From Rhynchopus euleeides (lineage: Eukaryota > Euglenozoa > Diplonemea > Diplonemida > Diplonemidae), in assembly GCA_963210315.1 (NCBI GenBank), contig OY723295.1:248001-312000 (forward strand): a stretch of 64,000 bases of DNA. Direction: 5' to 3'. The position numbers and the translations under genes were made by a program. Below, in pieces: positions 21,264 to 33,271 of the stretch. The notes under the pieces were generated by a model. That model made no database searches. It was not told the DNA's origin and saw only the letters and a list, made by a program, of their open reading frames with translations. Numbering within the stretch: the stretch's first letter is position 1; each line of letters begins with the position of its first letter.

Positions 21264-22037
21264 CTACAGAGAGCCGTGGGCCAGACGGCGCAGACGGCGG
21301 TTCTTCACAATACCGTTGCGTGTCCTGAACCAGTAGAAACCGAAGGGCAGGAGCGTCGCGAAGGTCACCGCACCCTTCGTGAAGAGGTACTTACGCTCGT
21401 CCATCCAGGGCTCAGCGCACCAGGCGAGGAAGCAGGACACGTCCTTCGACATCTGCGCCACAGATGCGGGCGTGCCGTCGTCGTACTCCACCTGCTCGTC
21501 GGACAGAGGACGGGGCATGCCGATCCAGCCACCCAGGAAGTAGGGGTTCCAGTTGAGGGAGTCGCTCGGCTTCTCAAGCCCGGCGGGGGCGTCGCGCCCG
21601 TAGGACGTGAGGAGGGCGTGGATGTAGTTCTCACCGCCGTCACGGCCCTTGGTGATGTGCGACAGGTCCGGGGGGTTGGCGCCGTTGTTGGAGAAGGACG
21701 CGGCCTTCGCGTTGGGGTACGGCTGCGGCAGCTTGTCCAGCAGGCCCGCCTCGCGCATCCCCACGTTCCCCTCGTCGTCGGGGTCAGCCGTAACCTCGCA
21801 GTCCGCCGCGAGGGCCTTCACCTCCTCCGTCGTCATGAACTCCTGCAGGTGGCGGAAGCACAGCAGGTCCAGCGAGTGGCACGGCGCGAACACCTCGGTG
21901 TAGATTTGGCGACCACGGCGCACGGACGCCCAGTCATGGCCCTGGATGAACTGCGGGCGCCAGAACAGGGAGTACGCCAGCGGCGTCTTGTGGTGCCACG
22001 GGAAGGCAGGCGCGGCGAGCCCGAAGTCACCACCCAT
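21264..22037 (-). CDS. CYC1: Cytochrome c1, mitochondrial complex III haem subunit (euglenozoan type)
   Basis: Intact 257-residue cytochrome c1. It passes electrons from the Rieske protein to cytochrome c in the inner-membrane bc1 complex. Haem attachment is FAPCH at 50-54: the second histidine-linked cysteine is present, but the first cysteine of CXXCH is a phenylalanine. That is the single-thioether type known from Euglenozoa. Other family marks are GQ/GRQIYTEVF before it, NNGANPPDLSHI and the YIHALLTSY region, YFLGGWIGMPRPL carrying the methionine expected as axial ligand, DVSCFLAWCAEPWMDERK, and a C-terminal membrane anchor (AVTFATLLPFGFYWF) with a basic tail. No cleavable presequence is visible, as in kinetoplastids. 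The ATG at 22037 is preceded by a CACAG acceptor-like site. Confidence 0.96.
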   Translation of the reverse strand: MGGDFGLAAPAFPWHHKTPLAYSLFWRPQFIQGHDWASVRRGRQIYTEVFAPCHSLDLLCFRHLQEFMTTEEVKALAADCEVTADPDDEGNVGMREAGLLDKLPQPYPNAKAASFSNNGANPPDLSHITKGRDGGENYIHALLTSYGRDAPAGLEKPSDSLNWNPYFLGGWIGMPRPLSDEQVEYDDGTPASVAQMSKDVSCFLAWCAEPWMDERKYLFTKGAVTFATLLPFGFYWFRTRNGIVKNRRLRRLAHGSL

Positions 22038-22705
22038 TGTGTCTGATGCTGCTCTGTGGGGTGCGTGGAGGCTGTGAGGTGAGGGGGGAGGGAAGGAGTC
22101 ACACACGCAACACACACATACACAGCGCTCTCACAACAGCAGCCAACAACAGCCGTGGGCGGTGAGGGGTGTGTGTGTGGGGCGAAGCGCTTCATGGGGT
22201 CATTGGAAGACCTGTGGGGGGGGGCGGCCCCCTTTCCCCGTCTGGCAATGTATCATGTGCACACACCGCGACCCCCTCCTCCCCCCCCAGCCCCCACTCC
22301 CCTGAACCCCCGATGATGATCGCTCATCGCAAAACCCCCCCGCCCATGGACCGACCTGATGCAGCTCCGACACGTCGCTCGCTGCCTGGCCCGGTTGGTC
22401 CCACCTCCACCAAGAGGGAACTCCCCCCTCCCCGCACACACACACAGGGGTGGGGGGGGTGGGATCGAAGGCGCAGTTCCAGTTGGGGCAGTGCAGCAGT
22501 GAGCTGAAGCACAACACACACACAGGGTGTTTTGAACAAAATGGAATTTGATTTGCCTTATTTTTGGACCTGGGGGCGACCACCGCTCTCCTCCCCCCAA
22601 CCCCCCCCCCCACGTGGCGTTTTGTATGCGCACGAGGGGTGGGTTGTGGGAGATGGGGGCAGTGGGGGGGGGGGGGGGGGTTTTTTTGGAGCACAAGAAT
22701 GATCA
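22038..22705. other. Spacer upstream of cytochrome c1
   Basis: Holds presumptive 5' regulatory and trans-splice acceptor sequence close to 22040-22070. The rest is C- and G-rich, with a G-run at about 22663-22680. No gene was seen. Confidence 0.4.
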
Positions 22706-23041
22706 CCCTTCACTCAGGCCTGTCGCTAACTTTTCGATTTTGGAGATTTGGTGGGTTGACGCTCCTGTTTTGGGGGGGGATCAGGGGGGAAAACACTAGG
22801 GGTCAATTTTTCTCGCGCGCGCTTCGCGCGCGCTCGTGTTGTTGCCAAATTTTCCCATCGGTGGACCACTAGGTGGGCACGGTGTGAGGCGCTGGGTTCC
22901 TTCCGTGGTTCCTCTCCTGCTCGCGCCGTCGGGTGCCGGAGGAAACCAAAAAATGGCTTTCGGGACCATGATTTCGACGCTGCCCCCTGATATGTCACGG
23001 CCGTCAAAGCGCAAGGACTTGGTTACTAGACGGGCACGCGA

Positions 23042-23104
23042 GATGGGGGGTCTGGGGGGCAGGGCCCCCCAGCCGCCGGAGGCCACGGTAGTGAGCATCT
23101 GTTC
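23042..23104 (+). repeat. GC cassette copy 5
   Basis: In the 864-bp element, copy I. Loop variant GCAGGGC; GATGGGGGG replaces the usual CACAGGGGGG lead. Confidence 0.9.
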
Positions 23105-23215
23105 ATTGTGGGCGTACAGATTCTGTGTGAGTTGGCTGCGTCCTCCTGAGGCTACTGGAGTGGGTGGATTCCCTGACCCGGTGGGAATCGAATGACTTGA
23201 GTACGAGACATACGC

Positions 23216-23279
23216 CACAGGGGGGTCTGGGGGGCGGAGCCCCCCAGCCGCCGGAGGCCACGGTAGTGAGCATCTGTTC
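23216..23279 (+). repeat. GC cassette copy 6
   Basis: Second cassette of the 864-bp element, copy I; standard stem, tail GAGCATCTGTTC. Confidence 0.9.
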
Positions 23280-23587
23280 CTGCAAAACCATACTCTCTTC
23301 GACGTCGACCCAGTGAAAGTGGGTTGACGCTTGGTCGACGCTTGGTGAGCGTCGACCCAGTGTAACCGGGCCAACGCTAGGTTAGCGTCGACCCAGTGTA
23401 ATAAATGGGTTGACGCTTGGTCCAGGCTTGAATGGCAACCCAGTTCCACTAGGTCGACGCTCCAAGCCTCGACCAAGCGTCAACCCAGTCCACTGGGTCG
23501 ACGCTGGGTCGACGCTTTTTTATGGGGGGGGAAACCCAAAATCACTGGGTCGACGGTCGACGCTTAGCGACATGCCTGCCCTTCACT

Positions 23588-26500
23588 CGTTATGCAGTGG
23601 GGGGGGGGGGGGTTTGACTGTCGAGAGTGAATGGGAAAGCAAGTCTCCCAGCACCTTCTTGCAGTGTTGGCCCATATTTGTAGACACCACACCAGATATG
23701 TCGCACAAGGCGGATCAATACACAATGGGAGGGTGTGTAGCAGTTGTATGGTGGTTGGACTGCAAAACAGCATCGCTAAAACACGACCGGGTGTTTGTGC
23801 GCAGCACACAATCTCTCCTTGACACTGTATATAGGGCAATGGGGGGTGTGTGGGGCATGAATTGCACTGACCCCCCCTGGCCCCATTCCCTGCAAGGATT
23901 CTGTTGGGACCATTCACTTCGAGTCAGGGCAAGACAAACGCGTCTGGGCAGTTCTCCTCGCGACGAGGGAGGGGGTGGGTGGGTGGGTGGGGGTGGGGCG
24001 AGGTCGCCGCTACACACGGGGAGAGAGCCTGTTGCGTATCACGAGAATCACATTTGCACACGCTGCGCTCGGGAGGTGCTGTGTGGGGGATGCTGCCTCC
24101 CTGCCGAGACAACTCACGCCCCCACAGCCTCACGCAACCACCACCGACACAACAACGGCTCTCTCGCGGCCTGGCGACACGGTGGGCACTGTTGCCAGTC
24201 GTATGACACTAGCTGAATGAGAATGTCCCGCAGAACACCCACTCGATAGCCCTTTGTGCACTAGCTGCGCACAACGGTGTTTGCCTGTATGGTTGTCTTC
24301 CATACACGCGATGTCTCACATTTTTTTTTGGCTGTGGCAAAAAAAAAAATGGCATAAAAAAAACCCCCTCCCCAACCCCCTCCCCGAATAGCGAAAACCC
24401 CACACCAGTTGTCTTGAGACCGGGCAAACAGAGTCTGTTGAACGGCATGGCCCTGCCACCCCCCACCACCCCACCCCCCCACACAGACTGACTCCGATGT
24501 GACAACGGCGGGCTGAACAACACAGAACAGAGTAAGGCAAGCGAACCACTGGGATGGGATACCAACAGCGACGGAGGCGATGTGAGTTGGGAAGGAGATG
24601 AGAGACGGGTCAGCGGGTGGGTTGAAAGATGTAGAGAGAGAGAGAGAGAGAGAACGAGTGAGAGACGGGAGGGGTCGGGTGGGGGTGGAGGCGGGAGTAC
24701 AAGGGTCACCTATGTTTTGGGTATTTTTTTTGAGCCGGGAGGGGTAGGGGGATGGGGTGGGGAAGGATGCGTCGAAAAGACCCCCATTTTTGAACGATTT
24801 TCCCCTCCCAATTTTTGGCGTTGTTTGTATTTGTTGAATGACAAAAGGAATCCGGAACGGAACACGGCAAGGCAGGCATCACCATATTATGGGCAGGCAA
24901 ACACAGGCCGGGATGAAGGCAAGGAGGGGGCGTATGTTGAGATAAGAGCTCGAAAGGGGACATATCGCTCTGCACGTGCAGGCCATGCGACGGCCGCCCT
25001 TGACAACGTAGGCGACACACCGGCACGCACTGTCCGACACAAGAGCGAAACCCGACCCACCCTCCCCACAAGCAGTAATCGTTTCATCATTTCATCACTT
25101 CAGCATTTTCAGCATTGCGAGCTCTTGCTGTTCTCCCTGCCCCTGTTCGCATCGCATCACAAGGGGGGAGGGGCCTCCACACACACACGTGACATCATTT
25201 TTGCGCCGTGCAGAGCACACAGTGCACACGGCGCCCTGCTGTTGTCGCGATCTTCACCGGTATGCCCTTCTGTCGTGTCAGTTGCACCTGGTGGGCGAAC
25301 TCTGGTGCCACCTCCACTGTGGGAGGAGGTGGAATCGAAAGGTTCCCCACACGCACACACACACAGTGCATCTTTGAACAATATTTTTTTGGCCGTGGTG
25401 GTGCCAAGAGAGAGAGAGAAAGTTTCAGGTTGAATTGTTTGTTTGGAGTCGTGCAGATTCGTTTTCGTTTTATTCTTCTTCCTTCCCCGGAATTTGGTTC
25501 AGTCGTGGAGGGCCAACACAAGCGGCCCTTGAACGATTCGTTTTCTGTTTTTCGGATCGACGACCAAAACGTCTGGCGAAGAAAGGGGGCGAAAAAACAA
25601 ATCGGGTGGCAGCAGAGGACACAGTGTCTCCGGAAAGCGCCACACAACTCACAGTGTATGGAACGTGTATCTGCCTCGTGTGTGAGGGAATCACTCCACA
25701 CAGCACACGCATGATGCGGAGACCTTTGGAGCATTGTGGAGCACACCCCGAGGCCTGCTCTTGCTTGCGATCTCCACTGCGACACACACATCACCTCTCT
25801 TCAATATGTGAAGGGGGCGCCCCGAGCCAACTCTGGTGCTTCAGCCACTGCCACACCCACACCCTCCCACACCTAATGTTGAGTGGAGGCTACACCGAGC
25901 CACTGCCCACACACTGGTGTCGCCGAAACCCTCATTTTTCGTACTTCGTTCGTAGCCAAAAAAACCCCGTTTTTTCTTGGACTCCACCACACACACGTTA
26001 ATCTGGTTTGTTTGCCAGTGTAAAGTTTCACCGAGCGAACCTCTGCCACACCACCACTCACCACTCTGCCACATCACGTTCTTCGCATGTTCCCTTTCTG
26101 TGCGGCCTGCTGTGTGACGACACCCCCCATGCCCCGCACAGCACCCCTGCTGCTGAGCCCGCTGGATGGATTCTGTTCCCCTGCTGGAGTGGTGTGGGGT
26201 GGGGAAGCGAATCGCTGCCCCCACACCCGACACACACCCACACACTCTCTCTCAGAAGGAGTGGTTTTGTTCCGTTTCGTTCGATACCGATAGTTCGATC
26301 CGCCGACATTGCCCTTTTGTGGGGGGCAGGGGCACCGTAAAGCCATGCACGCCACAAGCGGAAATGGGTTTGCTCGTGCGCACCCTGCGTGTATGAGTGA
26401 CATACACGCGATGGCAACAGTCTTTTTTTTGCCACGACCCGAGACAGGTTATGGCAAATCAAGAGGGACTGGGCGGGGTGGAGGGGAGCCGCCTGTCTCT

Positions 26501-27860
26501 GCACCCCCTGCTGTGCCAGGGTTTCTTTTTGTCCCCAAAAACCTGCGTCAGTTACTCGGGTTGACTTTCGGGTGTCGCCCCGACACCCTGCATTGTGAAG
26601 GGACCACTCGCCACCACCGTGGGTGGACCTTCGGCAATCGGTCAACTTTGGCCAGTTTGACACAGAAACAAAGGACGTCCAATGCGTCGGGGTGGGGTGG
26701 AGTGGGTAGCGTCGGGGAGGGGAGGGATAGCAGCCTCCATTCCATTCAAATTCGAACAGGGTGCCAAAGTGTTGGAGAACGGGGTGGGGGGGTGGGGGTA
26801 TGTTTTCCCCCTTCCCTTCTTCTTCTTCTTGTTTTTTTTTGGAAGGAAACGAAAAGGGGAAAAAAAGGTAAACAGTACAAAGGGATGGGGCGGGGGGGGG
26901 GGCGGTGGGGCTGGAATAAACAACAAGGCATCGATGGCAGAAACAGTGCTGCCAGATGCCTCAAACAATTGCAGAACGAGGGGAGGGGGGGGGGGGGAAG
27001 GGGCGTGTCGGGGGCGGGGAGTCGGGAGAGCGGGAGGGGCCGGTCCGTTTGTCGAAGCTAGGGAAGAGGGCGGGAGGGGGGGGGAGCGAGCGAGTGCATT
27101 CCTCCTGAAGTGCAGTGAAGTGAAACGCCACAACCAGAAGAGGGCGCCACACTGGCACGCATGTGTATTTGCCAACAGGGTGAAGTCTCTCTCTCTCCCC
27201 CCCACCCCAGGCCTTGAGTGCCAGGGTGCGTGGTGGGGAGATGAATTGAATTGCAGATCGTGTGGGGGTGTCATGAGGTGCGTTTCTTGTTTCTTTGATC
27301 CTCGCTGTGATGTTCTTCTCACGGGGTTGACAAAAAGACGGGCAACTCATCTCTGCAAAATTCAGGGAATCCGGGGCATGCCAGCACAGAGTGCTTTGAG
27401 CGTCGTGGGCAATTTTCGAGGGCCGTTTTTATTTGTTTCTGGCTGGGCTTTGTTTTCGTTGCCGACAACCGTCATCCTGACGCGTCGAGACAACCACCAT
27501 CAGGAAGTGGCGTACACCTTGCCTTTTACAGAGTAGTGCCGGTGTGGTGCAGCCGCGTCCCCGATTTGTGGGACTGTGCCAAAGCCCAGCCGTGAAACTT
27601 TCCCGACCGGCATCCCGTTCACGTCACAATTCCAAAGCACTCTGTGGTAAAGCAGGCCCCATCAAACCCACACCCCCCACCTTCACACAGCCGATTATCG
27701 GCAGTGCATTGGAAGCAAGTCTCAACCCTCGGAATGCACTGGCCAAAACGTATTCCTTCCGAGCGCAAGCAAAAGAGGCCGTGCATGGCGTGAACCAAGA
27801 CGGAGATAGTGGGTGGTTTCACGTGGTGTGCTGGTGGTTTTTTTTGTTCTTGACATGCGA
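23588..27860. other. 4.3-kb gene-free stretch
   Basis: Read in all frames, nothing resembles a protein domain. Contents: a dispersed repeat (TTGACTGTCGAGAGTGAATG) at 23612, GA microsatellite at 24632-24652, T- and G-rich runs (24320-24360, 26816-26870, 26890-26999) and CA-rich segments. It may hold old, unrecognisable repeats. Confidence 0.4.
23598..23676 (+). repeat. Dispersed repeat TTGACTGTCGAGAGTGAATG, copy a
   Basis: G-run followed by TTGACTGTCGAGAGTGAATG and CAAGTCTCCCAGCACCTTC. Related copies are at 48745, 58722 and, shorter, 39034. Confidence 0.65.
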
Positions 27861-27868
27861 CTCCCAGC

Positions 27869-28755
27869 CAGGGATTTCACTGGTCTTCCAGGGGGGTCCA
27901 CAGCCAGGAAGATTTTTTTAAACTGCCAGGATTTTTTTTTTCGCGCAGGCGAGGCGCGCCCGGAGGGCACGTACATACCACACAAATCACAAGCCCGCAC
28001 CCCTACAGTCATACCTGAAGCTTCTGACAAAAAGCGGCCAAAACCCCGGTACTTATACTCAGTCGTTCTTGGTTTTCGGTGACCCGTTTCACCCCATTTT
28101 TTGGGCCGTGGGCACCGCAGGTGACCCGAAAAACCCCGAAAATGGCATGTTTCGGAACATTGGAATACATGGTGCCCCCGGACGTGTTCTGCGGATGAGT
28201 CCATCTTTTATTAGACCCCGTTCAGAAACACGAGAAAACGTGGGAATATGCAGTTTGACCCTGGAGAAGAGTGGTGCACCCTTAGAGGTGGTCCAGAGAA
28301 TGCAAAGAGGTCCACAGGGGGGTCTGGGGGGCGGAGCCCCCCAGCCGCCGGAGGCCACGGTAGCGAACACCTGTTCCTTGTGGGGTACAGATTCTGTGGT
28401 GAGTTGGGTGCGTCCTCCTGAGGGCGGTCTCTGGATTCCATAACCTGATATGATCCCAAAGGGCTTGGTCGACAGGCATACGTCAGGGGGGGTTGTCCAG
28501 GTCTCATAATTCTTTCGCACGATTTTATTCTCTGGACGAGATCTAAAAAGTGTGGTTTGTGTCTGCATTGGCATCTTCCTGCAGAGGCGAGGTGTGGGTG
28601 TGTGGAGTGTGGGTCGCTGCGCACCTACCCACCTTATCCCTGCCCCATCCCGCCTCCCCCGCACCACAAATAGTGCAGGAAGAAAATCTTCCTGGGTGGC
28701 CGGGCTTTTTTTTTTTGATGATTTTTACCCCAAAATCTTCCCAGTGAAATCGCTG
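27869..28755. mobile_element. hAT element 3, non-autonomous (887 bp)
   Basis: Ends are CAGGGATTTCACTGG and CCAGTGAAATCGCTG. The 8-bp target duplication CTCCCAGC is at 27861-27868 and 28756-28763. It carries one GC cassette (28313) and, near both ends, GGAAGATTTT motifs. No transposase. Confidence 0.9.
28313..28376 (+). repeat. GC cassette copy 7
   Basis: Inside hAT element 3. Tail diverged to GCGAACACCTGTTC, but followed by the same TACAGATTCTG and GCGTCCTCCTGAGG spacer as copies 2 and 5. Confidence 0.9.
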
Positions 28756-28763
28756 CTCCCAGC

Positions 28764-29312
28764 AACGCCATGATAAGCTTGAAAAACGGTACGATGGTGT
28801 AATATGTGTCCCTGCTCCTCGGACTCGCGCATCCGATCTGCACACCTTGCCCCTCTGCCCCCCCTGGTGACGCTGACCAATGGTTGCACAACAGCCGAAC
28901 CCACGTCCACGCACGATAATTGGAGCAGTGGAGCAAGCAACGAGCAGCTCTTAATGCGATCTCCACAGCAGTGTACACGCGTGGTGTGGTTAGTGTGGCT
29001 GTGGAACTCACTGTCATGCGCCCAAACCCGATTCCTGAACAACCCCCGGACGTAACTAATATTGAGGGGGGGGGGGGGGGGCAGTGTCGAATACACACCG
29101 GGCGAGAAGGAACGCCCCGGTGCAATCTCTTCCACTGCCCACCACACCACATACCCCCCCCCCCTCCCCCCTTCCCCGTCCCGAAACTCAGCTGCACCCA
29201 CGAGCAGCTCTATGTTCAGCCTTCACCCACAACCCGTTTTTTCTTTTGAACACAACCCCGCCATCGTCCCCCCCCCCTTTTTTGGCAAACCCGAAAGAAG
29301 AACAAACACCCC
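28764..29312. other. Spacer between hAT elements 3 and 1
   Basis: No recognisable gene; G-run at about 29066-29082 and C-runs near 29154 and 29308. Confidence 0.4.
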
Positions 29313-29414
29313 CCCCCCCTCAGGGCTGTAAATAAGGTTTGGGGGTCAGGAGTCGGGAGTCGGTTATTTACAGTCACCTAAGGTACCTGGGGTGGGGGGG
29401 TGGGGGGCGGGCGG

Positions 29415-29650
29415 TCTCAAACCCTACTCAATCCTGCGCGCATCCTGTAGTACTGTGGCTGCTTGGTGAGGCTAGCGCAGCAGATTCGACTTTGCTTCTC
29501 CGGGCTCTTAGCACAATGACACGTACTCCACGAACAACAATGCTCTAGGGCAAACAAACCGCGCACGGCCGGGGTTGAGCTGCTTGGCTCCGTGCTGGCG
29601 GCAAACAAGGGGCTGTAGGTAAGTCTACCATTCACAGGGGGCAGCCCACG
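29415..29650 (-). repeat. 3'-flank segment shared with the OTU retrocopy
   Basis: Downstream of the transposase stop. Phrases such as GTACTGTGGCTGCTTGGTG, CTCTAGGGCAAACAAACCGC and GGCCGGGGTTGAGCTGC recur in the same order at 55810-56045, where the match stops at the poly(A) junction. Shorter pieces are at 38853-38895 (inverted) and 59447-59520. Confidence 0.75.
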
Positions 29651-29843
29651 AACAAAAGGGGAGAGGGGAAAGGGGTCGCAGCGGCACTCAGAGAGGCAGT
29701 GATAGACTCCTCGGGCGCCATAACGCTGACAAAAGGGGGTCAGGGGAAGGAATAACAGCAAACCCGCAAAAAGGGGGGGGCGGTCGAACCCAGGAGCCGA
29801 CCTCTCCAACCATATTTACACAACATGATGGGTAACACACAAT

Positions 29844-32119
29844 CTAACTTTCCTCGTCGTCATCGTCGTCGTCCTCCTCATCCTCCTCATCCTCCTCGAG
29901 CTCCTCCAGTTCCTCCAGCTCGTCCTCCTCAGGTTCCTCCGCGAAGATGTCGATCTCAGACTGACGAAGTCGCTTGGCGATGTCGTGGAGCGGCTCACTC
30001 TCATCTTCGGCCTTGCGCTTCCTCCCACCACCAGGTGCCCGCCGCTGTCTTTCAGCAAAGAATATGCGCATACCCCGGTGGATGAAATCCCGAGTGGCTT
30101 CCACATTATCGGGGTCGGGGCCGCAGCGCTTCACAAGCAGCTCGTCGCTCAGCTTCTCCACCCCTACTGTGCTGCGCTGGGCGGGTGTGCGGTTCCGGAG
30201 GATCCCGAAGTCCCCCTCGCATGCCGAGCTCGTCGGCGACGCCATGCAGAGTGCCCCGCGAATGGTACGGAGTGTGGGGAGGTAGTCGGGGCGGGAGCAC
30301 AGCTCTTCCTGGCGTAGCTTCCAGAAGCTGGCAAAGGAGAGCTCTGCATCATCCCGAATCCGGCCCTCCTTGATGTACAGCCAGTGCTCCATAGCAGTCG
30401 ATGTTGCCTCGGTGTTGTTCATGATGTAGTAGAGGCTTTCGAACTGCTCGTTTGCACTGCTGTCTGTGACACCGGTCGCGTATGCCACACCTGCCACGAG
30501 CGCTGCTGCATAGGAATGATCACAGAGGATGCTCTTTGGGTGCAGCCCTTTGACCAGCTCGCCATGGCATCCAGGCCGCCAGTTCTTCTTCATCTCCCCG
30601 AATGCGCGGAGTTGGAGTTGAGCCTCAAGCAGGTAGGGGATCACATTGGCACCCCGTTCTGCGCGGTACTGAGCGACAAGCTGGGGGCGCTTTGCAAGTT
30701 CAAAAAACTTGCTGAAATACTCAAGCGCCCGCTTGAACTTTGCGCCCTGCAGCCTTGTCGCGAGCGCCCGACGGGCCCTGGTGCGGGCTCCCTTCTGTGA
30801 AGCAGTCTTGTTTTTGGAAGATGCAGCACGGCTGTGAAGTTGGTCGTTTCGCAGATGAGTCACCCAGTGTTCGCGCATTTTTCCCGCCTTCCGCAACGAA
30901 GTACACCACTTTGCTTGCCAGCGGATCCGCCACGACCCGCATGGCTTGTACGCGCGCCCCCCTTTCTTCATGACAGCCCTTTTCAAGGTACGCCGCATCA
31001 GCCCCGATTGGCGAAAGATGGTCTGCACAGCACGCACCGTATCACTGACGTACTTGAAATCAGGGTCAGTTTTCAACGGCTTTTCCACACAGTTCTGGAT
31101 GCGATGGCCGACATCCTTGATGTAGAGGGATGGTGCACCGACTGCCTCCTCGATGCGACCATGCAGCCCCGTCTTCTGCCCCGAGATCGCACTTCCATCG
31201 TCTGCGATGATGCCGCACAGATGCTGGATTTGAAGACCGTATTCATGAAGAAGAGATACTAACATGTCGAAGAGGGTTTTTCCACTCGCAGAGAGGTCCG
31301 CGTCATCACCGTCGGCCTGGTCCGCGTTCGCTGCTGCAGCTTCGATACTCACAAGCCCAAGACAGCGCTCTACAACACGGCAGTCGTCCGACACCCATCG
31401 CAGGCGGAACGTGTATGATTCTTCACCACCAACCTCGCTGCCATCGAGGAGCAAAAACAGCGGCATGCCCTCCTGAACTGTTCGTGACACAGACGCGATG
31501 GACTCCGCAACGACCATGTTCTTCCACACCTCTAACATCGCCGTGATGTGGGGGCGGTTGAGGTATTGGTTATTGGGAGGGAGTGGAACACCTTGAAGCC
31601 GCTCTGCTGCAAGCCCCGCAATGATCGACGCATGCGGCCGCCCCCCCCGGATGTCCACGTACAACCGGGAGTGCCAGGCGAAGAGGCCGTGACGGAGCTC
31701 GTCGTTCGTCACTTCCTCCTCTTGCAGCTCGGGCACCACAATCGGCGCTCTGTCACGGCCAGGCGGAGATGAAGCTGCAACGGTTTGCAGCACAGACACA
31801 AGCGCAAGCGCTGCTGTGACACACATGCGCGCGGCAGGCCGGCGGTTCAGCAAAGCCTCACACGTCAGGTGGAAGTCACTCGTCTGGTGAGCCACCCGCG
31901 ACTTTCTCTCATCACCAGGAGTGCGGTATGGGACTCTCCCGTCGATGTAGAGCGTCTTGTTCTTCTGCTTCGGCTTCGCGATCAGCTTGCTGTCGACAGC
32001 AGTAACGCACACTCGGCAGTAGGCGTGGCCTTTCTTCTCGTAGAACGTCGGAGAGGGTGCCACCAGGACCGGGGCCTTCGGCCGAGCCCACGACAGAACA
32101 ACCGGGGGGGGGGGGGGGG
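29844..32119 (-). pseudogene. BED-finger hAT transposase, 5' end interrupted by foldback element A
   Basis: Open for about 760 codons of element-derived sequence, with no ATG before the first domain. Just inside the frame is a BED-type finger (GHAYCRVC, then RVAHQTSDFHLTC). The RNase H-like core follows, with FLLLDGSEV, LCGIIADDGSAISGQKTGL and YIKDVGHRIQNCVEKPLK, then a basic helical insert. The dimerisation end is YLPTLRTIRGALCMASPTSS with EGDFGILRNRTPAQR. A basic NLS-like GGGRKRKAED and a long Glu/Asp tail close it. The frame runs on upstream into element A, so the true N-terminus has been displaced; the piece at 33272-33799 may be that N-terminus. The catalytic region looks undamaged, so the copy is young. 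Its activity is uncertain. Confidence 0.8.
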
Positions 32120-33271
32120 TAGGGGGGGTCAAATGGGGGTGACAAACACGATTTTTCAAAAAACCGGCGCAGAGGCCCCAAAGCCCCCGTAAACCCTCCA
32201 AACCCCCCCAGATCGGTCCGGAAACCCATCGAACCCCACTTTTCCACCATTCCGGGCACCTCAGGTGCCCGAATTGGGGTACCTAAATTTTGTGCCACCG
32301 TTTGGTACCGTACAGTGCCACTGTGTGGGAGGTTGGAAAAGAAAATGCCCCAACACACCACATCTGAGGGTTGCAATGCATGTTGCTTGCCAACCACGTC
32401 ATCCGGTGGGTGTCAGGCGCTATGTAGGTGGCATCAGCCAGGTCTTCGATGTGTTCTGGCTTGTATATGTACCTCCCTGCCTGCGGCACAGGCACTGCCT
32501 TTGTCCCCCACACCAGCCACAGAGAGCGTATTGTACTCGGTCCACGGTTGCTGATTCATTGTGATGCGTTGTATCCTCGAGTGAACGTCACACACTAGTG
32601 ACACCACCACCCGCCATCCGAGAGCTGTATTGACTTTGCGCGCTTCCGTTGCATTCACCTCGCCACGCATATTGCACTGTTCAGTACCAGTGCTCTTGGG
32701 CCAGGCAAAGTAGACCGCAGCAAGTACCAATTCTGGCACAATGGGTACCACGACAGCGCACTTCGTGTGTTCCCGGAATGTACAGCTCGTGTTGCAACAG
32801 TCGTTGTCAACACATCCCGGTTGTGGAGCACTGCTGCACAGGAATCACACGACCATCTGGACTTGTTCCGTACCTACAGGCAGCCTCCCGGTGCATGGTG
32901 GCAGGGAGGTACATATACAAGCCAGAACTCATCGAAGACCTGGCTAATGCCACCTACATAGCGCCTGACACCCACCGGATGACGTGGTTGGCAAGCAACA
33001 TGCATTGCAACCCTCAGATGTGGTGTATTGGGGCATTTTCTTTTCCAACCTCCCACACAGTGGCACTGTCCGGTACCAAACGGTGGCACAAAATTTAGGT
33101 ACCCCAATTCGGGCACCTGAGGTGCCCGGAATGGTGGAAAAGTGGGGTTCGATGGGTTTCCGGACCGATCTGGGGGGATTTGGAGGGTTTACGGGGGCTT
33201 TGGGGCCTCTGCGCCGGTTTTTTGAAAAATCGTGTTTGTCCACGTAAAAGGGTGGCATTTGACCCCCCCTA
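32120..33271. mobile_element. Foldback element A (1152 bp)
   Basis: Ends TAGGGGGGGTCAAATG and CATTTGACCCCCCCTA. Each arm is about 370 bp of near-perfect inverted repeat (32120-32490 against 32905-33271). The unique centre has no convincing gene. A same-length, inverted copy is at 34282-35433. It sits inside hAT element 1, in a G-run of its coding region. The target duplication cannot be resolved because of the homopolymers. Confidence 0.85.

Larger units (their letters stand above)
22715..23578. mobile_element. 864-bp non-autonomous element, copy I (hAT- or Mutator-like)
   Basis: Ends are CAGGCCTGTCGCTAAC and CTTAGCGACATGCCTG. The target duplication is CCCTTCACT at 22706-22714 and 23579-23587 (9 bp, or 8 bp if one terminal C belongs to the element). 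A nearly identical 864-bp copy is at 53572-54435. It has no transposase. Contents: a CGCGCGCGCTTCGCGCGCGC hairpin at about 22814, two GC cassettes (23042, 23216) and a block of direct and inverted CAGCGTCGACCCAGTG-like repeats (23310-23570). Confidence 0.9.

Noticed and set aside
26682..27536. 284-codon plus-strand frame
   Set aside because: Runs through T-, G- and GA-rich tracts; composition swings with the simple sequence and no domain is visible.
32649..33098. 149-codon frame inside foldback element A, with an inverted twin in B at 34455-34904
   Set aside because: Conserved only because A and B are near-identical copies; no family features, and the frame runs through the inverted arm.
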